The notes beneath the pieces were generated by a model that saw only the letters and a list, made by a program, of their open reading frames with translations, was not told the origin of the DNA and did no database searches. A program made the translations under genes and the position numbers. A DNA stretch of 64,000 nt. It comes from Bostrychus sinensis. Taxonomy: Eukaryota; Chordata; Actinopteri; Gobiiformes; Eleotridae. Within the stretch, counting starts at the first letter, position 1; the number at the start of each line of letters is the position of its first letter. Shown here piece after piece: positions 1-12,479 of this stretch. The DNA is taken from positions 51,053,763 to 51,117,762 of the forward strand of contig CM036239.1 in the NCBI GenBank assembly GCA_020698575.1. Reading direction: 5' to 3'.

Positions 1-816
1 AACTGAGGACCTTTCTGATAAAAACATGTTCATTCAAATATTTATTAGTAAAGACCATAAATGATTACTCATGATTGTATAATGCTTGGGAAGGTTCTTG
101 GTCTGAGCCAGGTTAATACTCTTTACTCAATCATTTTGTTGGTTACTTTTACTTCTTCTTGAGTGTTATTATTTTAAAGTAGCAGTGCTTTTATTTGAGT
201 ACAGATTGTGATGCTTCTTCCACCTCTGGTTCCACAAAGTAACAATAATACTTCAGAAAATACTTGGTGTAGAAGCATATCTCCTTAGGTTACATACAGT
301 ACACAATAGATTTAGTCATTTAATAATAAGTAATTCATCAGATATTTTTTAAATTGAATGTTGCCTGAGAAAGGCGTAAAGTATCCTAATTCATAATTAA
401 ATACTTTAATTTCAAAGACATGCTTGGAAAGGCAAGGTCTAAGCACACACACACTCAAAACTATACATGCGCCTACCATTTGTAACTAAGGTGGAGGAAG
501 TATGTCAAATCTAAAAGTATTTCTTTGAAATAATATTACTCAAGTGGAAAAGTACTCAACAGAATTGCTATCACTTGAACGAATGTGCAATGTGAGGTTT
601 ACATAGGTAGAAAGTACTTGTACTTGTAATATTACTAACACTATTACTGCTGCTGCTGGTTTGAATGTGTGTAGGATAAGAGTACTACCGTACTTCAGAC
701 TGACTCAGAGAAATACTTTAACTCATGCAGTAATACAAATTCCTAGTTATATAGGCATTCTAAGCATGTTGTATGATGTTTGTGCATGAATAATTGTTGT
801 GTTTTTCTTCTTTCAG
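1..816. other. Intronic / upstream flank of the poly(A) polymerase gene
   Basis: AT-rich sequence with no convincing exon. The first coding exon seen starts at 817 behind a good acceptor (tttcttctttcag) and begins in mid-codon, so the start codon and promoter must lie upstream, either in this stretch or outside the window. I found no persuasive start codon with a donor of the right phase here. Confidence 0.5.
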
Positions 817-3800
817 CTCTTTAGCAAACACGTCTGTGGCTGACAGGCCCAAGTGCTACGGGGTCACAGACCCAATCAGTGTCAGTTTTCCATCTGAGGC
901 TGACCTGAGGCAGACCAAACGCCTCACTGGTGTCCTCCAGTCATGTGGCATCTTTGAATCTCACACAGAGCTTCAGCACCGGTGAGACAGACTAGACCTG
1001 TACATTAAAACAATATTAAATGAGACAAAAAAAAATGAATGCAAGAGAGTTACAATGGCTTATAAATATTTGTTCTTTTGCAGAGAAAATGTGATTAAAA
1101 ATTTGGACTCTCTATACAAAGAGTGGCTCAGGGACACCTGCTGTCAAATGGTAAGAAATTCTGGCTTTGGTTTAGACCAAGATTAGGTTAGTTTCATTTA
1201 TATATGAATACATTTCCATGTGTCTATTTCAGAACATGCCTGAGTCTGTTACGGACCAAGTGGGCGGCAGGGTGGTCCCATTTGGCTCCTTTAGCCTGGG
1301 CTTCCACACAAGATGCTCTGACATCGATGTCTTGTGTGTTGGACCCAGTTTCATTGAGAGACGAACCTTCTTTTCTTCCTTTGTTGAGAAGATGAAGAGC
1401 CTGAGGGAGGTCCAGGACATCCAGGTAAGTCCCTTATGCAGCTTCCACACATTTAGCTCTTCTTAGTACAAGTTTAATACAAATTCTTTTTGTCTTTAAG
1501 GTCATTGAGGAGGCATCTGTTCCTGTGATCAAGCTAACCTTTGATGGGATACAGGTAAAAATAAATCACAGTTATCTATCAGTGCTATTGAAGAAACATT
1601 GCTCATACTTTTCCTGTGATTTCAGATTGACTTGGTTTATGCCCGCATCATGCGAGAGAGCATAGCTAACGAACTGGACCTCCTTGACACCGAGCTGTTA
1701 GCGGGGATGGACATGCAAAGTATAAGGAGTCTCCAAGGTGCGCAGCCATCCAAATATACCATTTTTACTGTAGCCTATTGTAACAGGCAAAAAATTAATG
1801 TTAGTGTTGTGTCCTTTTTGCAGGATACAGAGTCAGCGAGGAGATCCTGAATCTGGTGCCCAATGTCTACACCTTCAGACTGGCACTGAGGACCATCAAG
1901 CATTGGGCTAAATGTAAGTGACTCTAGCTTGGTAAAAGTACTTATACATGCATACAGCTTAAGAGTACTTTTTCAGCCTCTGCATCCATTTAACTGTAGT
2001 AAGTACTTATTTTTTCTTATTGTGTTCCAGGTCGCAGCATTTACTCCAACAAGCTGGGCTTCCTGGGTGGACTGGGCTGGTGCATTTTGGTGGCCAGAAC
2101 ATGCCAGCTGTACCCACACGCCTCAGCTGCAACCCTGGTGGCCAAATTCTTCAGGGTCTTCTCCACGTGGTAAGTACTGCACGACTTAATACCACAGAAT
2201 ATTTTAATAGTACTTTAACTTGCACAAGACCAAGACTTGCTAAATTGCATTTGTTTGTGTTTGTTTCTAAAACAGGGGGTGGCCACTCCCAATCATGCTG
2301 AGGCACCCTGAGGAGTACCCCTACAACCTCCCCGTTTGGGATCCGAGGGTAAGTGGAACAATAGCCTGTCAATGTAAAATACATTCACAAACTACTGTGA
2401 AGATGGGCCTGGACATAAGAATTCATCTGTATGGAAGTGGTTCTCAAAGTGTGGTTAGGGGACCACTGGTGGTTCAGACCTGCTTTAGTCCTGGTTTAGA
2501 ACTGGCTTCATCCTGACTATGTCCTGGTTTAGACCTGGTTTAGACCTGGTTTAGACACTGTTTAGTCCTTGTTTATTCTAGGATTCATTGTGGTTTAGTC
2601 TTGGTTTAGACCTGGTTTAGTTTGGAACTAGCTTCATCCTGGCTAAGTTCTGGTTTAGATCTGGTTTAGCGCTGGTTTAGTTTAGGTAGGTAGACTTTAT
2701 TGTACCTGTGGAGAAATTTGTCCTCTGTATTTGACCCATCCTTCAATGCCGCTGGGGCAAGGAGCAGCGCCTGGCAACCCTTCTCCAGACCTTGGGCCAG
2801 GATCCTGGTCAGGAGAACCTAGCCGGAAGATTAGCCTACTGTGCATGTTTTAGAGCTATACTAGCTTCATCCTGTTTCAGTCTTGGTTTAGTCCCAGTTT
2901 AGTCCTGGTTAAATTGAGAGCTCCAGTAGCTTCATCCTGGTTTAATCCTGGGTTAGCAATGTTTTAGTCTTAGATTTCTTCTGGGTATAGTCTTGGATTT
3001 GTCCTGGTTCAGTCTGGATTTAGCCCTAGTCTTGTTTTGGTTTAGTCCTGGTTTAGCCTCTGTCTTGTTTTTATTCATTGATACTAATTTTGATTTTTGA
3101 GATGCTACTTGGAAAGCCAAATATTTTTCTAAACCTCCTAAAACTCCACTCAACCTAACAGGAGACCACATGTTTTTATGTTTTCTCAGGTAAACCCCAG
3201 TGACCGCTTCCATCACATGCCGGTCATCACGCCTGCATACCCTCACCAGAACTCGGCTTACAATGTCACTGCTTCCACTCTGAAGATCATGAGGGACGAG
3301 ATTAAGCGTGGTGGGTACCTCCATATATTTCTACTATTGGTCGACTCGCTACAGTAACAGCTAAAGCCAAACTCAACCATAACAACCTCATAACAGGATT
3401 TCACCAGTTCATGTTGTCTGTGCTTGATTTGCAGGTCGTGGCATCACTGAAGCAGTTTTCATAAACAGAGCCAGCTGGAGGGAACTCTTTGAGCCACCCA
3501 CCTTTATTCAAGATTATGGGTATGTGCTAGAAATATTGTTACTTCAAGATACTGTTAATGAGGTACAAGTAAAAGTACAGAGCAAATTCATGACTTGGGT
3601 GAAAGTAGACCAAGGAGAAAAGTATGAAGTACTTACGGCTTCTACCATTACTAGTGCTGCTGCTCAGACGTGCTGCAACAGGACAGGCAAAGCAAGCAAA
3701 TGTTTGGGGCCCCAGTGAAAAGCTTTGGAAAGGGGGCCCCCCTAGTTGTTGGTAAAATGACAACTCCAAAACTTGAGCCTAACCTATAACATCAAGATTA

Positions 3801-6800
3801 AAGTTTTAGGAGCATTAAAATGTATGTGGGGTGGGAACAGGTGTCTCAGTGAGGACCCTTGTTTGGGCCTCCCTAAATATTACTATTATTATTACTACAA
3901 CTACCACTGCTTTTATTACTATATTACTACTATTGCCACTCACCTTGTCTTTAAGGTGAAAAAAAAACTAATTTTACTTATTTGTAGGTTAATTTTTTTA
4001 TTTGTTTATAGTAAAATGACCTCTGTTACTTGATGTTAATGAGTTGAAATTGAAGTTGTGATTGTGGTTAATATTCCAGTGATGTGTTTGGATAGGTTTA
4101 GTAACAATATTTGCATTTATTTTTACGTGTGGTCGTTTGGTTGTCATTTGATTAGTCATAATTTACAATGTTTTGTGGCAACTGATAAATCCTCCATAGA
4201 AATTGTATTATGGTCTGTTAAACTTCTGGATTGCCACCATTATAGTTATAAACACTAATGTTTTAAATGTAGAAAAATACTGATGTCTGTTGTGATGTGT
4301 TCTTCTTCCAGGCATTATATTGTGCTGACAGCCACCGCTGCTACACAGAGCCAGCAGCAAGTATGGTGAGTACTCATTTTATAATCATTTCATTAACTTT
4401 TCATATGACAAGCAAAGACTTGGTGTGCTTAAGTGCAAGAAGTGCCCAAGTGTTAAAAAAAACAAAAAACAACAACAATACAATGAAAAGCATAAAGTAC
4501 ACATTACAATTAGGTTTAAAAATGCGACAAAGAGCTAAAAAAAAAAATAAAAAAAAATAAAATTTAAAGTGATGTTAAAATCAACCTTAGTAAGTGAGTT
4601 TGTAAATACGTTTTTGGTCTATTTTTGAAAATGGGCACAGTATCAGCACTTTTCAGTACAGGTGCTCTACTTTTCTGCATGTGTGATGTGTATATGACTG
4701 TGTGCTGGCTGAAGAGTTTGTTTCTTCTTTGAAATGTGTGCACTTTGAACAATGTCTTCTTTATTTTTTTAGGTCTGCCTTTGTTGAAAGTAGGATCCGA
4801 CATCTGGTGGGCAGGCTGGACAGAAATGTCCACATCTCCCTGGCCCACCCCAGCATGCAGTCCTTTCCTGGAAAGTATGTATTTATTACTACTCTGCATC
4901 TTATTAAACACTCAATTAGGTCTGCACAATATAAAAACAACAACAACAACAATAATAATGATAAAATTCACACATTACATCAGCAATATTTATATCCTAA
5001 TATTTATATACCTGCCTGCAATGGTATTTGTATTTGTGCTTCCCATGTAAAAAAATAAATAAATAAAAATTCTAATATGAAAGCTTATAAATGACATTGT
5101 TCTAGTTTTGTCCTGGTTTAGTTCTGGTTTGGTCCTGGTTTAGTTACTAAACCCTATTTTATCACTTGGTGTAGATCCAGGTTAGTCGTGATATTTTCAT
5201 GATTATGTATATTTTTGATGTCAAAAAAGAATGACTGGTAGTATATAACAGTGGTTCCCCACCTGGGGGAATGTCAGGGGTTGCATGGGGTCCACAGAGC
5301 TTTGTCTACTCTGAGGTTGAGATTATCAAAATTATATTTGTGCAAATTAAATTCTAAAAAATCCACAACTCAAACAAATGGAATAGGAACAAAAACCTAT
5401 CACTACTGCTGATTAATATTAAAAAAAAAAAAAAATTATGTTTGTAGCTAATCACTTCATGCTACTGATGCATTAGTGAGGGGCTGGGTTAGGGCTGGGG
5501 GGAGGGGCTTGTCTTGGACACAGGCCCCCCTGCCTGTGCTTCAAAGACAAAAAGGCTGGGAGCGACTGATATATGATATAAAGTCAGATGTAAAAGTTTG
5601 GGCACCCCTCTGAGTTTGCATGATCAATCCTGAGAATAATAATAATAATAAATCTTTATTTATATAGCACTTTTAAAAAACAAGGTTTACAAAGTGCTGA
5701 ACAGCACACAGCAATGTAAGACAATAAAATCAACAAAGAAAAGACACATGCAAGAGTGCAATAAACCAGACAGAAGTACCAAAATAAAAAGTCATAGTAA
5801 AATAAATAAATAAATAAATAGGTTATAAAAATGCCAGCCGATAAAAATGCGTTTTAAGAAGTGATTTAAAAGATGACACCGATGGTGCCAGCCTTATCTT
5901 CTCAGGCAGGTCGTTCCAGAGTCGAGGGGCTCGGACCGAAAAAGCTCGGTCACCTTTTGTCTTGAGTCTCGACCCCGGAACAGCTAAAAGGGACCTGCCC
6001 GAGGATCTAAGGCTGCGGGGAGGCTCGTAGGGCGTTAGCAACTCAGCAATATAGCTGGGTGCCAGACCTAAACGAGCTTTAAAAGTAATCAGTAAAATCT
6101 TAAAATCAATTCTAAAACGCACAGGGAGCCAATGCAGCGAGGCTAAAACAGGGGTAATGTGTTGGTGTCTGTTAAAACCAGAGAGAAGCCTAGCTAGAAT
6201 GAGGTATGTCATTCATTTTCTAGTGACATCTGAGTTCTAGGGTGTTCTCCTAACAACAGTTTTTAGTGTAGCAGTATTTAGGGGTATGAAATTAAATGAA
6301 ATATGAAAAAAAAGGGTGTGCAAAAGTTTGAGCACCCTTATAAATTTGCTGATTTGAACGCATGTAACTTCTCAAAATGGATTACTTGCAACACAAAACT
6401 TGTTAGATTAGTTAGTTAGGCCTCAAACTTCATAGACAGGAAATGGAAGGACACAGGCAAAGCTGATGTTACGGCCAGATGTGTCAGGCCAAGAAAAATA
6501 ACCAGAGAGACAAAGGCAAGGAATGGTGAGAATGGTTAAAGACAACCCACAGATCACCTCCAAACACCTACAAGACCATCCTGCTGCAGATGTTTCTGTA
6601 CATGGGTCAAACATTCAGAACAGTTTGCACAAAGAACAACTGTATGGGAGGGTGATGCCTTGCTACAAACTGAGTCACTTGAGGTAGGCAAAAGCTCATT
6701 TAGACAAACCAGATTCATTTAAGGAATAACGTAGTGTGGACTGACAAACCTCAAGCCCAAACTTTTGCATATGACTGTAAGTTTAACCTCTTTAATCTAA

Positions 6801-9800
6801 GTTAAATTGTCATTGCAAAATTCATTCACTAAAGAGTTCTTCCTAATTTTGTGCAGACCTAGATAACTCTATTCATTAATTGTGATAGGCCATATTTAGA
6901 CATATGTTGTTCTAATATATATATCGCTGTTTGTTTTCAGGGATGGACTGAGCATGAAGTGGCTCATTGGAGTCCAATTAAAACCGAATGGACCCAAGAT
7001 GCTGAACTTGGCCCCTGAACTTCAGACCTTCCGCCAGATCGGTATGTCTTTGATACATACATTGTTGCTATTAGAATAGCAGATTGCAGTACATTTTAAC
7101 ATAGCTCATTTTAAATGCCAAATGACATTGTGTGTTGTGTTTTTGCAGTCTGCTCTCACTCTGTGCACCAGGATGGCATGGAGTTTTCAGCAGCTTACAC
7201 CAGCTGTGAAAATGTGAGCTCGCTGCTGTCAGATGAGAACAAAGCTCCAGCCAAAAGGAGGGCATGTTCTCCTCCCGATGCCAGGAGCTCCAAAAAGGTC
7301 AGGGTGGAACTGAGTGCAGGGAGGAGAACCTGCACCGTTACACCAAGCCAGGAGTCTGCTGTGGCTGCTAGTGCCTCTCAGAAGTGTCCCAGCACCAAGA
7401 GGCACTGGACTCCTGACCACGACCATGACGTGAAAAGATTCAAGCAGGAACTGGTGAGTTTAAAAGTATGGGACTCTAAAGTGCTATTGTGGGATTTTTA
7501 AAGGGAAAAGTGTCTATGTTAAAAAAACAGAGGGTCTGGAATCTGGAACCTCGATAGCGGATTATTTAGCCCATCACCACACTGACTAAATACTACATAT
7601 CTGAGGTACACCTGTTCACTTGTGTTGAAATATTAACCTAAAACTACTGTCTATTTTGTTTGCAGCGACCATCTCCTGTGGAACAAGCAAACCACACTCC
7701 AGCCCACACCAGAGCAGTGGATGTGAGGAGAACATTTAGAGCCCCTTTTTTCCAACCCATCAAGTAAGCCCTCAACCCTTTTAATAATTTAAACACTGCT
7801 CTAGATGTTCATGTGGAGATTCTGTAAAGCCTAGATGCTAATTTAAACTCTCAAAGCAGCCATTAGAGAGCAATGAAGTTTTTCTTTTGACATCACACTT
7901 AGCTAGTGATGAGCAGTCTGGCTCTTTTCAAAGATTCGGCTCTTTTGGCTCCCTATGAAGAGCCGGCTCTTATGTCTCCCAAATGTCTCCCAAAGAGCTT
8001 TTCATTTAGTGTCACTTAGAGTGTTTTATTTAGGCCTAATTTAGCCATTATGAATGGTTTGTATGTTGGAAAAAAAGTAAGTTTTAGTAAAAGCCTAATT
8101 TTTATGCAGTTTACAAACAAAAAATACCGTTACAAAATTCTGTCCTCATCTTTGCTGGCTCCAGTATTATCAAAATCTTCAGAGCCCACCTTACTTCTTT
8201 TACATTTTTTTCTTCTTTTACATACTTTTTATGCTCCCAGTCTGTCCTCACATTTGATTGGCTGCATAGTGTGCCCATCAAAATAAAATTCTTCACCTGA
8301 TCCTGCCCAGCTCTGCTAAAAATCCACACAAGCGGAGCAGGATCAGCTGAAGAATTTGGCTCTTATCTATGGGAGTCAGTTCTTCCAATTCATTCCAAAG
8401 AATCAGTTCTTAGAGCCGACTCGTTCACTACCGACCCTTCACTACACTTTGCCCATGTTCAATGTCGTCCTTCCTAAAGTGAGCCCTACTTGCTTTATTG
8501 AAACAATCTCATACTGATTTTGTGGCTCTTTTGTGCCTGGAAGCTTAAATTTGGTCCATCAACAACTTTTGTAGTGATACAGGTTTTTGCAGATCTGGCC
8601 TCTTGTTCTTCTTTATGAAAAATATTCTTGTAGCTGCCAGTATCACTGTTTGAAGTCACCCTCTTTGTAAACAAAATATTCACTTTACTTAAATAATTTC
8701 CTCAAACCTGCACTGACTCTGGACACACTTGTGAATCAAGAGGAATGTTGTTCTTTCAAAGCACACTTGCTTTCTTACAATTGTTCCTCATTAATCACAG
8801 GCAGCATTAGGAATTGATCCAGAAGTTAGTCCACAGGATGTATAGTCCTGGGTTTGGGGCTCCCATGTAGTTCTTGCCGCCCTGAGTCGTGCCACATGCA
8901 TTCTGATTGAATGTAACTGGCTTCTGGGAGAGAGACTGGCAAAAAAATACATTTTATTCATGCTTTTTTCCGGTCATTAATGCTATCTCAGTCATAAAAC
9001 TCAGCCAGATGATTCATGGTGGTGTATCTATCCACTTTCTTTTTAGATAATTGTTTGATTCCTTTTTTTGTTGCAACCTATTTGCCCTATGGTGGTGCCT
9101 TGGGGTACTCCTTTCACCTTGAAGGTAAAGTCAACAATGACATGCCACAAAAAGAACAAAAGTCAAAGATCATTGGAATTTATAGCACAAGTTTTGGCTG
9201 TGCATTTTAAATTAGTTTATAGACCCTTCCGAAGACTGGTACTGAAAGTTAAAATATAGCTACGATGATACATTTTTAATATAGGAATTAGTGCGAGCCA
9301 CCAAACATCACAAATTAGGAATAATCAAGACAGGTTTGATAACTGGCAACCACTCTGCCACATGTGAGTAATATCAGAGCCTGGTAACATTAGCGAGTGT
9401 GTCAATGTTTAGCTGCTTAATGTAATGTTGTAATTAGCATCTATAATTAGCATATAAGCTAAAGGCTAAGTAATTTACATTTCCTAGTTTAATTGTTACG
9501 CAGGACAAATAGTAACAGAAATGTGTCGGACCACAAGTCTGACAGTGAATGTTCAGACTTATCAATTCATCAATCACCACAACAACCATTGGTTGCTGCT
9601 GTCCAAAAACGTCTAAATTAATATTTTCATTTTGCTTCCTCATAGAACTTAATGGGCTAGAACATTAATCTCGGTATCAGGCTGCGTGCGTAACTTTTTT
9701 AAACACATCATTCCTGGAAGGGTCTATAGGCTTATACAGAAGCTCCACTTGTATAGCAATGACATTTAATCTTGCATTGGTTTATTGTCGTTTGATTTAA

Positions 9801-9833
9801 CTCTATATTCCTTTCTCTAGGAGAAGAAACTAA
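817..9833 (+). CDS. Canonical nuclear poly(A) polymerase (PAPOLA/PAPOLB/PAPOLG family), 5' partial
   Basis: Adds poly(A) tails to pre-mRNA in the nucleus with the cleavage/polyadenylation machinery. Exons: 817-981, 1084-1150, 1233-1424, 1501-1554, 1626-1737, 1824-1913, 2031-2169, 2276-2348, 3190-3310, 3435-3519, 4312-4365, 4773-4874, 6941-7041, 7149-7453, 7666-7763, 9821-9833 (TAA 9831-9833). All phases agree, giving 589 residues plus the missing first exon. Seen: nucleotidyltransferase signature FGSFSLGFHT with catalytic SDIDVL, third Asp in GIQIDLVYAR, central domain GFLGGLGWCILVARTCQLYP, and RNA-binding region VWDPRVNPSDRFHHMPVITPA. Exon 15 carries a bipartite NLS-like KRRACSPP...SSKKVRV, placed as in PAPOLA. 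The C-terminus is short: it ends FQPIKRRN about ten codons after the last conserved tract and lacks the long Ser/Thr-rich tail of PAPOLA. The active-site flank differs from PAPOLA (GSFSLG rather than GSYRLG), so this may be a divergent fish paralogue; which one is unresolved. Confidence 0.9.
2490..3060. repeat. Dispersed 11-12-mer (ctggtttagtc) array in intron 9
   Basis: Irregular repeats of tggtttag(t/a)cctgg with a block around 2690-2830 of unrelated dispersed sequence ('agactttattgtacctgtgg...'). The same word recurs near 5.1, 28.1, 33.3, 34.1, 34.9, 39.8 and 52.7 kb, with a related 12-mer form at 55.8 kb. Confidence 0.75.
5249..5568. mobile_element. Probable hAT-type non-autonomous element
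   Basis: About 320 bp bounded by cagtggttcccc on the left and ggctgggagcgactg on the right, the imperfect inverted 'cagtggttctcaacc' ends common in fish and mammalian hAT elements. No ORF. No clean 8-bp target duplication was seen. Confidence 0.5.
5584..6780. mobile_element. Tc1/mariner-type remnant, interrupted by a LINE
   Basis: Outer ends are inverted: cagatgtaaaagtttgggc on the left and cccaaacttttgcatatgac on the right. Plus-strand sequence around 6530-6660 reads as a decayed Tc1-like transposase segment (DNPQITSKHLQDHPAAD...LHKEQLYGRVM), the N-terminal DNA-binding region of that family. A LINE fragment (5635-6225) sits inside it, so this element is the older of the two. Confidence 0.6.
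5635..6225 (-). mobile_element. 5'-truncated non-LTR retrotransposon (L2-like), 3' end
   Basis: The minus strand encodes about 129 residues of the C-terminal part of a reverse-transcriptase ORF (HITPVLASLHWLPVRFRI..., RAFSVRAPRLWNDLPEKIR), followed by the usual 3' tail (agtgctatataaataaa, then an aat/att repeat at 5637-5651). The reverse-transcriptase core is missing. Close in motif to the L2-like element at 13.9-15.7 kb but a different subfamily. Confidence 0.8.
7904..8444. mobile_element. hAT-type MITE with 8-bp target duplication
   Basis: 541 bp in intron 16 of the poly(A) polymerase gene. Ends are inverted (tagtgatgagcagtctggctc on the left, gagccgactcgttcactac...cacta on the right). It is flanked by cacttagc (7896-7903) and cactttgc (8445-8452), a 7/8 match, as expected for hAT. 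Several ggctctttt/agagcc words make it internally palindromic. No transposase. Confidence 0.75.
9218..9728. mobile_element. Unclassified MITE bounded by a 13-bp perfect inverted repeat
   Basis: 511 bp between tatagacccttcc and ggaagggtctata, in the last intron of the poly(A) polymerase gene. AT-rich with no coding content. Flanking duplications are not clear, so the superfamily is unknown. Confidence 0.5.
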
Positions 9834-10073
9834 ACAGTGACTGCAGATTGCAGTGCAGACAGCAGGAAACCGATGGAAGGACAAACGGAGGCACTGTTTA
9901 TGTTCCTAGGAAGCTGTATAATCCATGGATGAACGATATCACTACCAGTGATACAGGACTGTAATCATGGGAAACCATGATCTCATTTTAATGTGAAAAT
10001 TATTATGTGATAGTGAGAAAATTATCTCGTTTAAATGAGAAAAAAATCTCATTGTAACGTGAAACTTTCTCAC

Positions 10074-10897
10074 TGTCATGTTCCATGATCCTGTCTGTGT
10101 CTTGTTCTGGGTCATGTCTTGTTTCCCTTGTGTTTTATTTTGATGTTTGGTTAGTCCTTGTGTTTTTCTGATTTACTTCCTGCCTCCTGTGTTTCCCGCC
10201 TGATTGCTTGCCCCGCCCTAAAGTGTTTCACCCCTGTAATCCTAGGGTGTTTCTCAAAGCCCAGGTACCTTGTCTTGCCTTGGGTGGGGGGTGGAGATTT
10301 GGAGGAGGCTACATGTTAGCTTATAAATAATCTCAAATTTGCTAAATAGGTTTTTAAAAGTAATACATGTCCATGGCCTGCCATTTAAAAAAAAAAAAAA
10401 GCTGCAGTGCATTATGGGTTATTTTGGCCGATGCAAGGCAGTGAAGGATCCACTGATGTATCCTTGGTGAATTAGCCACATGTTAGCCAAACGGAGGACA
10501 CCTGCCTGGGAAGGACATTGGAACACGCCTTGGGCGACAGGAGATGAGGTGGATGCTTCCTGTGATGTAATGAAGGCAAGGCAAGGTACCTGGGCTTTGA
10601 GAAACACCCCTGGTTTATTTAGTCCTTGTGTTTTCCCCAGTTCTTGGTTGGGTCATTCTGTCACAATGTCGCACACGGGAGGAAAGGGACCCAAAAATGC
10701 AGGACTGTGAAATAAAAATGTAATGAACATTAATGGGTGAAAAACAAGGTAACAAGTCCAAAAACAAGAAGGGAAAATAGTCAGTACAAACTAAAAAGTT
10801 AAAAGGACAAAAACAAGGAATGCCTAAATGTAGGAACTAAACACACAAGGAACACAGAGGACAGACACAGACACCGACAGGATCATGGATCATGACA
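10074..10897. mobile_element. Nested pair of inverted-repeat elements
   Basis: Outer element: tgtcatgttccatgatcctg at the left, answered by caggatcatggatcatgaca at the right. Inside lies a second element at 10245-10609 with inverted arms about 37 bp long (gggtgtttctcaaagcccag and complement, one mismatch). The region follows the poly(A) polymerase stop codon and may be partly its 3' UTR; aataaa at about 10710 could be a poly(A) signal. No clear target duplications. Confidence 0.6.
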
Positions 10898-10956
10898 CTC
10901 GTATTTTGTAATGTTACCTTTGCTTGCATTAAAAAAATAAAAAAGTATTAAAATGC

Positions 10957-11010
<54 letters not shown>
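10957..11010. repeat. (AAT)n microsatellite
   Basis: About 17 uninterrupted ataata units. It abuts the 5' end of the dispersed element at 11014, a common arrangement for element insertions. Confidence 0.9.
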
Positions 11011-11012
<2 letters not shown>

Positions 11013-11013
11013 T

Positions 11014-11480
11014 AGCTGCAAGCGGCAATCATAGGCCCTCTCCCGCCGCGACCCGGAGCTGTGCCAGATTTACTAAACTTGCTGGATGTGGCTCTTTAGA
11101 AATTTACCAAATGTGACATAATGTTGTGGCTCCATAGGATTACATTGTATAGGGTTTCCATTTAAATTTAATTATAGGTTTTCTGTTGTTGCCACGGAAA
11201 CACAGTTAGAGTTAGAGCATAGGTCCCATTGACTTTTTTTGTTGTTGTGGTAAAACACAAATGTGTGCCAAATTTTGACACTGATTTTATTGGACTCTTT
11301 TTAATTTTTAGAGGCAAGTTTCATTTTTGAGGCAACACATTTAAAATCTTCCTCTGCTTTTATTTTTTTAGTGGACAAAAACATTTTTGATGATTCTTTT
11401 TTTAATATAGACTCGCGTTTTAATTTTTTGCATGTTCTTTTTTTAAATTTGAGGGATGGGTTTATTTATAAGGGAAGATA
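11014..11480 (+). mobile_element. Unclassified dispersed element, copy 1
   Basis: Starts tagctgcaagcggcaatcat and ends in a T-rich segment with 'aaatcttcctctgctttta', 'gacaaaaacatttttgatg' and 'tttgagg...tttatttataaggg'. The last 200 bp match 23120-23270 in the same order and orientation, so it is an interspersed family. No coding capacity. It lies directly upstream of the copper-transporter remnant, where the N-terminal exon would be expected. Confidence 0.6.
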
Positions 11481-11529
11481 AAAAAAAAAAGCGTCTCTTA
11501 CCCCGCCCCCTGTGCTCTGGGCCAATCAG

Positions 11530-12472
11530 AGATGGTGGCGGCCTGTCTGGGAGTGTTCCTATTAGCCGCGCTGTACAAGGGGCTGAGGGAGCTGCTGCTG
11601 GGGCGGAGCCAGGGCCTCCTGAGCCTCACACTGGGACAGAGTGGACTCTGGAGGAGAACCAAGGTCCAGTAAAGGTGAGTCCGGACCAGGACCAGAGGAC
11701 AGACCAGAACCAGAGATCAGACCCAGAACCAGAGGACAGACCAGGACAAGAGGACAGAGGACAGACCAGGACCAGGACCAAGACCTAAGGACAGACCAGG
11801 ACCAGAGACCAGACCCTGAACTAGAGAACAGACCAGGACAAGAGGACAGAGGACAGACCAGAACCAGAGATCAGACCCAGAACCAGAGGACAGACCAGGA
11901 CAAGAGGACAGAGGACAGACCAGGATCAGGACCAGGACCAGAGGACAGACCAGGACCAGAGATCAGACCCTGAACTAGAGAACAGACCAGGACAAGAGGA
12001 CAGAGGACAGACCAGGACCAGAGATCAGACCCAGAACCAGAGGACAGACCAGGACAAGAACCAGAAGACAGACTCAGATCTCACTAGGACCAGAAGACAG
12101 AGGACAGACCCAGGACCAGGACCAGGACCAGAGGACAGACTCAGACCTCGCAGAAGTATTGGTTGTAGTATTAGTTGTAGTAACAGTAGTAGTAGTATTA
12201 ATAGTAGTTCTGGCCAGAGCAGTTACTACTTGATAGTTATAAACCTTTTCCTTTTTCCATTGGCTCTTGTCTCCAGGTGGAGGATGCTGAGCCCCACCCA
12301 CTTTCTGCAGACGCTGCTGCATGTCCTCCAGGGGGCGCTCGGCTACTTCCTGATGCTGGTCTTCATGACCTACCTGTGCACTGCTGTGGCCCTGGGAGCG
12401 GGCGCTGGCTACTTCCTGTTCAGGTGGAGGAGGAAGGAGCCCCTGCTGGACATCGACCAGCACTGCAGCTAA
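11530..12472 (+). pseudogene. slc31a1: SLC31A1 (CTR1)-like copper transporter, last two exons, probably inactivated
   Basis: CTR1 is the trimeric plasma-membrane Cu(I) importer. Exon 11530-11674 reads EMVAACLGVFLLAALYKGLRELL, matching CTR1 TM1 (VFLLAMFYEGLK). Exon 12277-12472 reads HFLQTLLHVLQGALGYFLM then the MxxxM-type TM2 (MLVFM), the GxxxG-type TM3 (GAGAGYFLF) and the C-terminal DIDQHCS, close to CTR1 DITEHCH. Oddities: an in-frame TAA at 11670-11672 just before a strong donor (ag/gtgagt at 11675); the acceptor phase fits, so joining the exons keeps the stop in frame. CTR1 MTYNGYLC is MTYLC here (three residues missing), the loop is short, the terminal HCH is HCS, and the Met/His-rich N-terminal exon is not seen. 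aataaa at about 12626 is a likely poly(A) signal. A living gene with a sequencing error or another donor cannot be excluded. Confidence 0.7.
11680..12145. repeat. Intronic minisatellite (gaccaggacaagaggacaga-type)
   Basis: Irregular 10-25-bp units built from accagga and agaggacag fill most of the intron between the two copper-transporter exons, starting within a few bases of the donor. Open frames across it (110-aa RTRTRGQ-type peptides) are translations of the repeat. Confidence 0.9.
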
Positions 12473-12479
12473 TGCTAAG

